A stretch of DNA of 64,000 nucleotides from DASRDU01 sp035560235 (GCA_035560235.1 DATMAG010000016.1:46253-110252); one strand, 5' to 3'; shown: positions 35,269 through 43,527, counted from the first letter of the stretch. Made by a program: numbers and translations. Notes: generated by a model from the letters alone, not told the origin.

Positions 35269-36435
35269 TCAGCGAACCACCTGAGCTTTCAATCTGCCTT
35301 CGGTCAGATCAACGATGACTTCTGCGCCGCTGACCAGGCCGAAGGTTTCAAAGGCGGCGCGCTCGATGGCTGCGGCGAGTTCTGAATGCAGCCCGCGCGC
35401 GCCGGTTTTGCGTTTGATGCTGCGCGCGATGATGTGATCGAGCGCGGCATTGGTGACTTTCAATAACAGACCTTCGCCGCTGAATTCATTTTCGTACTGC
35501 GGCAGGATATTTTCGCGCAGGATGCGCCGCAGCGTTTCAGCCGGCAGCGGCGGGAAGCTGATGATGCGCGTGAAGCGGCCCATCAGTTCCGGCAGAAAGC
35601 CGTAGCGCTGAAACGATTCGACCTCCTCAAGAATCATCGCGCCGTTGCCTTCGATGGTCTTGCGCGCGTCACGAAAGCCGATGCTCTTCTGTCCGGCCCT
35701 GAGCAGCGCATCCATTCCGGCAAAGGCTCCGGCGGCGATGAACGGAATGTCGTGCGTGGCGAGCGGCGCGCGCGGGCCGAACTGCGACTGCCCGAAATCC
35801 ATCGGCACTAAAACCTCAGCGCCGTGCAGCATCGTCAGCAGCTCGCGCTGCACGCCGTAACCCGACACGTCCTTGGTCGTGCCTTCACCGGCAAAGCGGG
35901 CGTTGCTGGTCGAAGCCGCAATCTTGTCAAATTCATCCAGGCAGATGACGCCGCATTCAGCCATCGGCAGGCTGCCTTCAGCCGCATTGACCAGGCGCGT
36001 CAGAATCGTTTTCACGTCATCGCCGACATAGCCGCTTTCGGTGAAACTGGTGATGTCAACGATCACGGTCGGCAACTGAAAAATCTGCTGAAAGAGAATT
36101 TCAACCAGACAGGTTTTGCCGCATCCGGTCGGCCCGGCGAGCAGCGTGTTCTGTTTCGGCGGCAGCTTCAGCCGGTCAACATTTTCAACGTGCAGCCGCT
36201 TGAGCCGTTTGATGTGGCGATAAGCCATCAATGCCATCGCGTGCCGCTGCTCATCCTGGCCCTTGTACCCAAGCTGCTCGACTTTGGCGGCGATCTCCTG
36301 AGGCGAAGTCAGCGGCAGCCGATTGACGAAATCGCGGCGCTGCTCGATGTGTGAGTTGCGCCATTTCTCGTACTCAGGCTCTTCGCTGCCCGCGCCGAAA
36401 TCGAACTCATCGTCATCAAAAATCAGGTTGCTCAA
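35269..36435 (-). CDS. ClpX-like AAA+ unfoldase lacking the zinc-binding domain
   Basis: 388 residues. The start is TTG at 36435, with AGGAG about ten bases upstream. The AAA+ core is ClpX-like: PTGCGKTCLVE (Walker A), SGYVGDDVKTILTRL, CLDEFDKIA (Walker B), GYGVQRELLTMLHG, and sensor 2 TGARGLHSELAAAIERAAFE. The N-terminal Cys4 zinc domain of true ClpX is absent and replaced by an acidic leader (FDDDEFDFGAG). The IGF loop used to dock ClpP is not evident, so the protein may work as a stand-alone unfoldase. It lies between the rhomboid protease and Fe-S flavoprotein genes. Confidence 0.88.
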   Translation of the reverse strand: MSNLIFDDDEFDFGAGSEEPEYEKWRNSHIEQRRDFVNRLPLTSPQEIAAKVEQLGYKGQDEQRHAMALMAYRHIKRLKRLHVENVDRLKLPPKQNTLLAGPTGCGKTCLVEILFQQIFQLPTVIVDITSFTESGYVGDDVKTILTRLVNAAEGSLPMAECGVICLDEFDKIAASTSNARFAGEGTTKDVSGYGVQRELLTMLHGAEVLVPMDFGQSQFGPRAPLATHDIPFIAAGAFAGMDALLRAGQKSIGFRDARKTIEGNGAMILEEVESFQRYGFLPELMGRFTRIISFPPLPAETLRRILRENILPQYENEFSGEGLLLKVTNAALDHIIARSIKRKTGARGLHSELAAAIERAAFETFGLVSGAEVIVDLTEGRLKAQVVR

Positions 36436-36462
36436 TCCCCTTCTCCTTTCCTGACCAGCCTG

Positions 36463-37662
36463 TTACTGCTGGTTCTGATGCAGCGTCCAGTCGGGGTGCA
36501 ATTCTTCAACCCTGACGCCTAAGGAGGCAGCCCTGCGTTTGAGCCAGGCATAATAATCATCGAAGGCCTGCTGATAAGCTGCCATCTGTGACTGATCGGG
36601 AGGGGGAATGGATGAATCCCGATGCTGTTTCAACTGCTCGTGGCGGGCGCGCATCGCAGCGAGCATTCGCTGTCTGATCGCTTCACTTTCGGCGTCAACC
36701 GTCGCCGCCATCTCCAGCGACGTGACCGAAGCGCCCAGCGCGCCGGAATAATCCTGCAACGATTCATTCTTATTCAGCCGGTTCCAGCGTTCGAGATCAA
36801 AACCGGCCTGAAAGACGCGATCACTCAGCAATTGAATCCGCACGGTTTCCATCGTCGCGCGCAGTCCCAGTGACATCAGCACAAAGCTGGCAATAATCAG
36901 CAGCCACGACAGAGCCGCCGCCACCTGCCAGATTTTCGCGCGCCGGTAACTTTGCGCCGTCTCTTCAGCATCGCCCAGAAACCAGGCCATTCCCGCGCCG
37001 CCTGCCAGACCGAGCAGATGCGCCTGCCAGCTGATGCCCGGCAGAAAGCTGATGATCGCGCCGTAAATCAGCCACTGCACCATCGCTGATTTCAGCGCCT
37101 GCCCGTAACTGTCGCGGCGCTTGTAACCATACACTGCCGTCGCGCCGATCAGCCCGAAAATCGCGCCCGATGCGCCGACCAGCCCGCTGCTGCCGATGAA
37201 TGCCGCCAGCCCGCCGCAGACTGCCGCAACCAGATACAGGCAGATGAATTTCGCGCGGCCAAAAGCCTCTTCGGCCAGCCGCCCCGCCTGAATCAGCGCG
37301 AGGCTGTTGAAAAGAATGTGCATGATCCCGCCGTGCAGAAAGGCATAGGTCACCAGCCGCCAGTACTGCCCATCAACAATCGCGCCGCGCTGCGCCGAAC
37401 CGAGCAGGTAGTTGGCAAACCCGTTCGGAGTAAAATCAAATCCCGCATTACCCTCTCTGAGCCTTGTCGTCAGCAGCAGCGACAAGGCATAAAAGATCAG
37501 ATTGAGCGTGAAAATAACTCCGGTCACGGTCAGCGCGCCCGCGACAGCCGTCGCTCCGCCGCCCGCATAATGCGCCTGCGCGCCGCACAACGGACAAACG
37601 GCAGAATCAGCGGCAATCAGCCCGCGACACGCCTGGCACATTTTCAATCTGCTTTCAGACAT
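36463..37662 (-). CDS. Rhomboid intramembrane serine protease with N-terminal zinc ribbon
   Basis: 399 residues. The N-terminus carries CQACRG and CPLCGAQ, a short zinc ribbon. Six or seven membrane helices follow, with the rhomboid signatures HGGIMHILFN (about 110-119), the catalytic serine S165 in GASGAIFG, and the catalytic histidine H215 in WQAHLLGL. After the last helix is a roughly 120-residue soluble, helical C-terminal region. Rhomboids cleave membrane helices of client proteins. Next to a ClpX-like unfoldase, and upstream of an FHA signalling protein, it could act in regulated proteolysis; this is inference. A 20-codon DUF433 remnant lies just upstream. Confidence 0.92.
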   Translation of the reverse strand: MSESRLKMCQACRGLIAADSAVCPLCGAQAHYAGGGATAVAGALTVTGVIFTLNLIFYALSLLLTTRLREGNAGFDFTPNGFANYLLGSAQRGAIVDGQYWRLVTYAFLHGGIMHILFNSLALIQAGRLAEEAFGRAKFICLYLVAAVCGGLAAFIGSSGLVGASGAIFGLIGATAVYGYKRRDSYGQALKSAMVQWLIYGAIISFLPGISWQAHLLGLAGGAGMAWFLGDAEETAQSYRRAKIWQVAAALSWLLIIASFVLMSLGLRATMETVRIQLLSDRVFQAGFDLERWNRLNKNESLQDYSGALGASVTSLEMAATVDAESEAIRQRMLAAMRARHEQLKQHRDSSIPPPDQSQMAAYQQAFDDYYAWLKRRAASLGVRVEELHPDWTLHQNQQ

Positions 37663-37691
37663 TCGATTTCAGCAGTCAGTCAGCGTGATAT

Positions 37692-37754
37692 TCAATGCAG
37701 CACCTGATTATCGTCGAGCATGATGTGTTCATATTCAGTTTCGACTACCGGCAT
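37692..37754 (-). pseudogene. Truncated DUF433-like start or leader peptide
   Basis: An ATG at 37754 has a perfect GGAGGTGA seven bases upstream and encodes only 20 residues, beginning MPVVETEYEHIMLDDN and then a stop. This is the N-terminus expected of a DUF433 antitoxin-type protein (EHI-x-LD-x-N). The rest of the gene is missing. Its strong ribosome binding site, just 29 bases before the rhomboid start, means it could also act as a translated leader. Confidence 0.55.
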
Positions 37755-37777
37755 AGCTGCTCACCTCCGCTGACAGC

Positions 37778-39250
37778 CTACTGTTCGTCATCGCTCGTTG
37801 CAACCTGATTCGATTTCTGAGCCGCAGGCAGGGCTTTGACATCCTGGCGGCTGATGCGACGGAGCGCGGCTTTCAGTTCCTTTTCTTCGCCGTGCTGCGC
37901 GTGGCACGAGACGCAGCCCGCACCGCCTTCCTTCTTCGTCACCTGGTAATCGAGCGAATGGCACGCGGCGCACGATTCGCGCACGCCCTGTTTTATTGTC
38001 GCTGGCTCGAATCCGGCGGTGTGACAGTCGGTGCAGTTCGAGCGCCCGTAACGCGAGCCTGACACGTGCACGAGATGAAACTGATCCTTCGGGCTGAAGT
38101 TCGCGGCCTCGCCGGGCAGTTCCTTCTGCTTCCACGCGGCAGCGGTGATGCCCGCCCACTTCCACTGATCATTTTCCACCGGGTAGCCGAGCTTGCCGCC
38201 GTGCGGAGTCTTCAGCGTGACGCCGTTTGAAACGACGCCGTCGCGGTGACAGTTCGTGCAGGCCACATTGGCCACCGTGGCCGGATTGAAGCTGCGGCCT
38301 TTATGTTCGGTGTGACAATCGGTGCAGACGAGTCCGGCCTTCTGATGCTTCGCTGAAACCTCGGAATGAAAGGCTGAAGTTGAATGACACGCGGCGCAGC
38401 TTTCGCTGATTGATTTGCCGAGGGTGTGACAGGTCGTGCAGGCTCCGGCATTCGCCTTCGTTGCCATCGCCGGAGTGATTTCAGGGTTGCTGCGGACGTG
38501 CGGATTTGAAAGCGCGCCGGGCGAATAGGCATCCTTGAAGGCAAAGCCCGCAACGGCGCACAGCGCGGCCACGATGACTGTCGCCCAGGCAAACAATCCG
38601 ACCGGCCAGGGGCGTTGCAGGTCGCGCGTCGGTCGCCAGTTGAACTGCGCCTTGCCGAGCCTGCGCCCGGTCTTTGGTTTGAGCGGCGATTCTTCCGAGA
38701 GCTTGCCCGCTTCGCGTTTGCGTTTCTCCCAGAAAATTTTCAGCGCCTGCTCGTCAAGCTGCGGCAGCATTCCGGTGAGCAGTCCCGTGCCTGACAAACG
38801 GCGCGTGCCTTTCGGCGTCGACTTGGTGCGCTGCTGCAAAGCGGCCTGCGAAAGCATGACCGTCTTGCCGCCTTCGGTCGTCGCCTGTTGCAGGATCCCG
38901 CTCGCGCCGCTTTCAATCGGCAGCGGATTGACGCTCATCTCAACCGTCAGCGCCAGGCCGTCGGGCTGATAGGACGGACGCAGAATGAACGGCCCGATCT
39001 GAATGATGTCGCCATCAGCGAGCGGCGTGCTTTCAAGCAGTTCGCCATTGAGCAGCGTGCCGTTGGCGCTCGACAGATTGGTGATCCAGAAATCGCCGTT
39101 GATTTCGCGGATGCCCGCGTGCGTGCGCGACACGGTCGGATGATTGAGCACCAGATCATTGCCGACGAGACGCCCAATCGTCAGCCCTTCGCTTTCAATC
39201 ACGACCGGATCAGTTTCCTTGTCCCTGCGGGTGATGATGTATTTGCTCAT
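37778..39250 (-). CDS. FHA domain-membrane helix-heptaheme cytochrome fusion
   Basis: 490 residues. The N-terminal FHA domain (about 20-95) is clear: TIGRLVGNDLVLNHPTVSRTHAGI and LSSANGTLLNGELL, the phosphothreonine-reading loops. A basic linker and one membrane helix (about 217-237: FAWATVIVAALCAVAGFAF) separate it from an exported part with seven CxxCH heme sites: CTTCH, CAACH, CTDCH, CTNCH, CTDCH, CAACH, CVSCH. The topology puts the phosphopeptide reader in the cytoplasm and the hemes outside. This couples Ser/Thr kinase signalling to extracytoplasmic electron transfer. It is preceded by the cyclic-nucleotide-binding Fe-S membrane protein gene. Domains are firm; the coupling is inferred. 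Confidence 0.92.
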   Translation of the reverse strand: MSKYIITRRDKETDPVVIESEGLTIGRLVGNDLVLNHPTVSRTHAGIREINGDFWITNLSSANGTLLNGELLESTPLADGDIIQIGPFILRPSYQPDGLALTVEMSVNPLPIESGASGILQQATTEGGKTVMLSQAALQQRTKSTPKGTRRLSGTGLLTGMLPQLDEQALKIFWEKRKREAGKLSEESPLKPKTGRRLGKAQFNWRPTRDLQRPWPVGLFAWATVIVAALCAVAGFAFKDAYSPGALSNPHVRSNPEITPAMATKANAGACTTCHTLGKSISESCAACHSTSAFHSEVSAKHQKAGLVCTDCHTEHKGRSFNPATVANVACTNCHRDGVVSNGVTLKTPHGGKLGYPVENDQWKWAGITAAAWKQKELPGEAANFSPKDQFHLVHVSGSRYGRSNCTDCHTAGFEPATIKQGVRESCAACHSLDYQVTKKEGGAGCVSCHAQHGEEKELKAALRRISRQDVKALPAAQKSNQVATSDDEQ

Positions 39251-39264
39251 CGGATGTCATCACA

Positions 39265-39370
39265 CATTTTCCACTTTCCATCCTCTATTCTCCATTATTT
39301 TTCAGTGGACGCAGCGTCACTGCTCATCCTGAAAAAATAATGGAGAATAGAGGATGGAAAGTGGAAAATG
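39265..39370. repeat. Near-perfect 41-bp inverted repeat
   Basis: Positions 39265-39305 pair with 39329-39370; the only difference is one extra A in the right arm. The loop is 23 bases. Arms contain the words CCATCCTCTATTCTCCATT and their complement. It fills the gap between the FHA-cytochrome and the cyclic-nucleotide-binding protein genes. Confidence 0.92.
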
Positions 39371-39393
39371 GCGCTCTCATAAGGCTGTTGGGT

Positions 39394-41847
39394 TTACCTG
39401 CCTGCGAACCAGATAACCTGAACAATGTGCGCAACCAGCAGCGCGAGCATCAGCGAAGTGATGATCACGTGCGGCGCGAGCCACAGCTTGAGCAACTGAT
39501 GCAGATAAATCAGCGCGTCAACCCGACGCATCGTGGCGGCGGATTCGACGGCGTGAATGAAATGATCGCGCTCGGCGGCGGGCACTGCGGCCAGTTCGGA
39601 TTTGCATTCGTTCTGCGCTGACGCAAGCAGCGCGTCGAGACTCTCTTTTTTCAGATACTGCCGCAGCAGAAACCCGAATGAGAGAAACTTCGGCAGGACG
39701 CGGCTTTCAATCACCTGGCGCGTGGCCTGCGCGACTGAAGCCATCGCGGCGCCGATCTCTTCGACCAGTTCCTCGCGGCGCGCGGTGAGGTCTTCAATCA
39801 GCAGCGGCTGATCTTCGATCTTCGTCAGCATTCGCGGCGCAGCGATGTAACAGAGAATCCCGAACAGCCCGGTCAGAATCACCAGATCAAACGAGATCAT
39901 CAGCGAGGTCGTCAGCGCGCCGCCGGAATGCGTGCCGCCGTGCAGCAGCAGAATGATGCCCGCAATCACGCCCGCGTAGCTGTGGACGAACATCCAGTAC
40001 CGCAGCGGCCCGGCGCGTTTTTTGTACTGCTGCCGCCGGAACGGATAGGCCATCACGACGACGATGCCGAGCAGCCCGACAAACCCGGTCAGCCAGTAAA
40101 AGTTGAGCCACGTTCCGACAAGCGGTTCGCGCCGCCCGGTCCTGAACATTGCCAGTAGCGTCAGCACCGTCAGCGCAAGCGTGCCGAAAATGCCGAGCAG
40201 GTGAATCAACTGCTTGCCCTTGTCCTTGTGCGAAGTGTGCAGGCCGCGCCCGATGGCGTGCGTTGAGTCCCTGAAGATCGGCTTTTCGAGCTGTTTGATC
40301 TCGGTGAAATATTCACGCGGGTTGACGCGCAGCAGCGCGCCGGTCGGGCAGTTCTGCTCGCAACTGTAAGCGCGCTTCGTCGTGCCTTCGGGATTGAGCG
40401 GCGTGTTGCTGCACAGGTTGCATTTGACCGCGACGAGGTCAGAGGTTTCGGTGACTTCGGGCGGCAGCGGTTCAGGATCAAGCCGCAGCAGTTTCTGTAA
40501 AGTTGAAGGCGGATTCTCTTCGGCCTTCGGGCGGCGCGGAATCATCGTAATCGCGTTGTACGGGCACTGCGTTGCGCAGTCGCCGCAGCCAATGCAGGTC
40601 TTCGGATTGATGTCCACCTGGCCTGCGCTGAAACGGCCAATCGCGCCGGTCGGGCATCCGGTCAGGCATTCGGGATCCTGACAGTGCATGCAGACCGACG
40701 GCGAGAGCACGCTCTGGAAATCCGATTTCGGCTTTAATGAGACGGGCCGCGTGACGTGAATGCCGCGCCGCAGCAGGCGCGACTGACCGTGCATTTTGTG
40801 ACACGCGAGCGAACAGTTGCCGCACCGCACGCACAGATCCATGTCCATCACCAGCAGGTTCGTGCCGTCCACCAGTCCGGCCTCGATCAGTTTCTCCTGC
40901 GCGGCGACGATGGGCAGCGGCTGTTTCTTAAGAGTCAGATCAGCCGTGACGGGAGTGAGCGCCTGCATCAGATACTCGCGCAGTTCGGGCTGCTGGCGCA
41001 GTTTTGAAATCGAAATCTCCAGCACTTCGGTGCGGCCCAGCAGGGTGCCGGTGAGCGGCCATTTCAGATCGCGGGTGATGGCTTCGATTCCGAAGCAGTG
41101 GCCGGGTCCGACGAAGTTTTCATTCGCGGTCGCGTTCCAGTCCTGCTCGTGGCCGTTGATGGTCGTCACCTGCGTGCGCGGCGCGAGGCGCACCCAGCCC
41201 GATTTCAGCACGTAAATGCGGCTGACCGGATCGCCTTCGCGGAAAAGGACGTGATTTTTTGAAAAGACGCGAAACTGCGAAATGGCTTCGATCTGTTTGA
41301 TGACCTCGGCGCTCAACTGGCCTGCGCTGTTGAGGCCCTGGAGAGTCGTGAAGCGACCGTTGCGGCGATAGGTGTTGTCGAGCGTTTCACCGAATTTCGA
41401 CAGCTTGCGCAGCAGGCGCAGCGCGGGCCGCTGCACTTCGAGAATCTGCACGGGCGCGTCTTTCGGCGCGCGCACTGTCGCGGCGCGCGGGACTCCGGCG
41501 AGTACCGACATTTCACCGAACTGCGTGCCGGCAGGAATTTCAGCGACCCTGGTTTCGCCGCTTGCGGTTTTGACAAAGACATCGGCCCTGCCCTGGGCGA
41601 CGAAATAGAAGGTGTTGCCCCCCCATTCGCCTTCGCGCACGACATCCTCGCCCGGGTTGTAACTGAGCAGCCGGACATACGGCCCGACCTTCTTGCCATT
41701 GTAATTGCGCCCGTAAACCATCACTTCGAGATCAATCTCGTAATCGTAATGGCCGGCGTGCGCAGCGGCGATGTCGGCAATTGCGCCGATGCTGGCGATC
41801 GTCTCAAGGATCACGCTGTGACTGGTAATTTCCTGAGGCATGAACAA
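39394..41847 (-). CDS. Double cyclic-nucleotide-binding domain, Fe-S cluster and membrane protein
   Basis: 817 residues. Two CNB domains come first (about 55-175: YNPGEDVVREGEWGGNTFYFV, GTQFGEMSVLAGVPRAATV; about 200-320: FREGDPVSRIYVLKSGWVRL). A multi-cluster ferredoxin region follows (about 335-505), with CVRCGNCSLAC, CMHCQDPECLTGCP, CIGCGDCATQCP and CNLCSN...CEQNCP, like the electron-transfer subunits of molybdoenzymes. The C-terminal third has about five membrane helices, including histidines in MFVHSYAGVIAGIILLLHGGTH suited to heme b. The protein could move electrons between cytoplasmic donors and the membrane under cyclic nucleotide control. It is the first gene of the redox/signalling block. 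The domain order is unusual; I know of no characterised relative. Confidence 0.9.
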   Translation of the reverse strand: MFMPQEITSHSVILETIASIGAIADIAAAHAGHYDYEIDLEVMVYGRNYNGKKVGPYVRLLSYNPGEDVVREGEWGGNTFYFVAQGRADVFVKTASGETRVAEIPAGTQFGEMSVLAGVPRAATVRAPKDAPVQILEVQRPALRLLRKLSKFGETLDNTYRRNGRFTTLQGLNSAGQLSAEVIKQIEAISQFRVFSKNHVLFREGDPVSRIYVLKSGWVRLAPRTQVTTINGHEQDWNATANENFVGPGHCFGIEAITRDLKWPLTGTLLGRTEVLEISISKLRQQPELREYLMQALTPVTADLTLKKQPLPIVAAQEKLIEAGLVDGTNLLVMDMDLCVRCGNCSLACHKMHGQSRLLRRGIHVTRPVSLKPKSDFQSVLSPSVCMHCQDPECLTGCPTGAIGRFSAGQVDINPKTCIGCGDCATQCPYNAITMIPRRPKAEENPPSTLQKLLRLDPEPLPPEVTETSDLVAVKCNLCSNTPLNPEGTTKRAYSCEQNCPTGALLRVNPREYFTEIKQLEKPIFRDSTHAIGRGLHTSHKDKGKQLIHLLGIFGTLALTVLTLLAMFRTGRREPLVGTWLNFYWLTGFVGLLGIVVVMAYPFRRQQYKKRAGPLRYWMFVHSYAGVIAGIILLLHGGTHSGGALTTSLMISFDLVILTGLFGILCYIAAPRMLTKIEDQPLLIEDLTARREELVEEIGAAMASVAQATRQVIESRVLPKFLSFGFLLRQYLKKESLDALLASAQNECKSELAAVPAAERDHFIHAVESAATMRRVDALIYLHQLLKLWLAPHVIITSLMLALLVAHIVQVIWFAGR

Positions 41848-42035
41848 TCTCCGGGTCGCTCTTTATTCACTGATGGTGCAGCGGCGAGCCTGTCTCTCGT
41901 GATTCGGTTAATCGGGGCGTTGCCGGGTGACGGGGTTATTAAAATCCGGCCCGCCAGGCGAAAGAAAAGACCTGTTACGGATGGGGCACATTTGTAGAAC
42001 GGCAGCCGGACTTAGTCAATCAAAAACTGCGCCGC

Positions 42036-42350
42036 TCACGCCTCGCGCTGTTCTTCCTCACGATAACGATTGCAGCGCGGGCAGTAGAGCAGCCTGCCCT
42101 GACAGGCCGTCTCAATCGGCTTGTGACAGCGGCGGCAGTGATCAGGGTTTTCATCCGAACGAATCTCCTCATCCAGTCCCAGATAAAGTTTCCACGCCGC
42201 CAGCGGCGCATCCAGCTCCGCCAGCGTCATCGCCAGCGTCTGCCCGCCTTTCCAGTACAGATATTTCTGCTCGGCCTCAAGCGGAATAATCAGTTCGTTA
42301 TTCGGAGTGATGAAAGGCACCCGTTGCGGTCGCGGAGTATTGTCAGACAT
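42036..42350 (-). CDS. Small protein with C-terminal zinc ribbon
   Basis: 104 residues. The first part is unremarkable (PFITPNNELIIPLEAEQKYLYWKGGQTL). The C-terminus has two CxxC pairs, CRRCHK and CPRCNR, that form a zinc ribbon, ending in an acidic/basic tail. It starts eight bases after the corrinoid-binding protein gene stop and so is co-transcribed with it. No named family is recognised. A regulatory or nucleic-acid-binding role is possible from the ribbon but not shown. Confidence 0.75.
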   Translation of the reverse strand: MSDNTPRPQRVPFITPNNELIIPLEAEQKYLYWKGGQTLAMTLAELDAPLAAWKLYLGLDEEIRSDENPDHCRRCHKPIETACQGRLLYCPRCNRYREEEQREA

Positions 42351-42358
42351 GGCTTCGG

Positions 42359-43216
42359 CTATGAAGAATGATCAGTCAGTAAATCACGATCCGGACTTTC
42401 CTGCGGCAGACAGTCTGCCGCAGGCTGCGCGCCGACGCAACGGGCGAGGATCAGATGAAGCTGCCGGACGCCTTCGGTCAGCGCCGCCGGGCCGGGTTGC
42501 AGAATGTACGTTGATTTGACTTCGAAGACGCAATTATTGCGAATCGCGCTCACTTCATTCCATCCGGCGCGGCTGCGAATCACACTCTTTTTCACCGGAC
42601 GCCCGCACCACGAAGCGATGATGACCTCAGGATCCCGCGCGGCCACGGCGGCCGGATCGAGAATGCGATCCTTCGCCGCCTGGCACGCGCGCAGTTCGGG
42701 AAAGAGCGGCACGCCGCCCGCAATTTCAATCAGTTCATCCACCCAGCGAATGCCTGAAATCAGCGGATCGTTCCACTCCTCAAAAAACACCCGCAGCCGA
42801 CGCGGAAAGCGCGCTGCTGAATCCGCAATCGCCGCCAGTTCATCTTCAAATCTCCTGACCAGTCGTTCAGCCTTCTCAGCGCAGCCGACCAGCCGCCCGA
42901 GCGTCAGCACCATGTTCAGAATTTCCGGCACGCTGCGCTGATTGAAGACCAGCACCTGCACGCCGCGCCGGACGAGTTCAGCCGCAATGTCAGCCTGCAG
43001 ATCCGAGAAAGCCAGCACCAGATCGGGCCTGAGCGCCAGGATCTTTTCATACCGGGCGCTGATGAAGGATGAAACCTTCGGCTTCGCGCGGGCGGCGGGC
43101 GGGCGCACGGTGTAACCCGACACGCCGACAATGCGCCAGTCCTCGCCCAGCAGATAGAGCGTCTCGGTCGTCTCTTCGGTCAGACAGACAATCCGGCCCG
43201 GATATTGATTGCGCAT
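42359..43216 (-). CDS. BtuF-like cobalamin/corrinoid-binding protein
   Basis: 285 residues. The class III substrate-binding fold is recognisable from RIVCLTEETTETLYLLGEDWRIVGVSGYT, YEKILALRPDLVLAFSDLQADIAAEL and VFFEEWNDPLISGIRWVDELIEIAGG. The last is characteristic of cobalamin-binding BtuF-type proteins. There is no signal peptide or lipobox, so either the start is misplaced or the protein is a cytoplasmic variant as often annotated in Acidobacteria. No BtuC or BtuD transporter gene is adjacent. An inverted repeat lies directly upstream. The downstream zinc-ribbon gene is probably in the same operon. Confidence 0.85.
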   Translation of the reverse strand: MRNQYPGRIVCLTEETTETLYLLGEDWRIVGVSGYTVRPPAARAKPKVSSFISARYEKILALRPDLVLAFSDLQADIAAELVRRGVQVLVFNQRSVPEILNMVLTLGRLVGCAEKAERLVRRFEDELAAIADSAARFPRRLRVFFEEWNDPLISGIRWVDELIEIAGGVPLFPELRACQAAKDRILDPAAVAARDPEVIIASWCGRPVKKSVIRSRAGWNEVSAIRNNCVFEVKSTYILQPGPAALTEGVRQLHLILARCVGAQPAADCLPQESPDRDLLTDHSS

Positions 43217-43258
43217 GAAAGTAACCAGTCGGCAAAACTGAAACTTCAGGGTAACGGT

Positions 43259-43324
43259 GTTCGGAGTTCCAGTTTCAGCTGGTCTGAACTGAAAGCCAGA
43301 CCAGCTGAAACTGGAACTCCGAAC
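43259..43324. repeat. Perfect 27-bp inverted repeat, family member 2
   Basis: Positions 43259-43285 pair perfectly with 43298-43324 around a 12-base loop. The outer half shares the GGAGTTCCAG core with the repeat at 35065-35108; the inner half (CAGCTGGTCT) is different. It lies between the corrinoid-binding gene and a glyoxalase-like remnant. Confidence 0.9.
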
Positions 43325-43328
43325 GCTG

Positions 43329-43472
43329 TCAGTTGAAGAGCCGGGGACAGTCGAAAGCGACGATCTGACATCCGGCGGGTGAATCCTCAGACGGAGGCAC
43401 GACGCCTGCGCCCCATTCGATGAAGAACGGAATCACGCCGCCGAGTTCGTTTCTGATGTTCAGCGTTTTCCA
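43329..43472 (-). pseudogene. Remnant of a glyoxalase-like (VOC) gene, C-terminal end
   Basis: Minus-strand codons from 43472 to 43329 read WKTLNIRNELGGVIPFFIEW, then GAGVVPPSEDSPAGCQIVAF, and end in a stop. The PFFIxW...PSxxSPxGC pattern is that of the C-terminal part of glyoxalase-like domain proteins. An in-frame stop lies immediately before it and no start codon is available, so this is a 3-prime gene fragment left beside a repeat. Confidence 0.6.
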
Positions 43473-43527
43473 TCATAACCGCCTGCGGCGGGCTGGGCGG
43501 AGGCGATGAATGCGCGCCTGATGGCTG

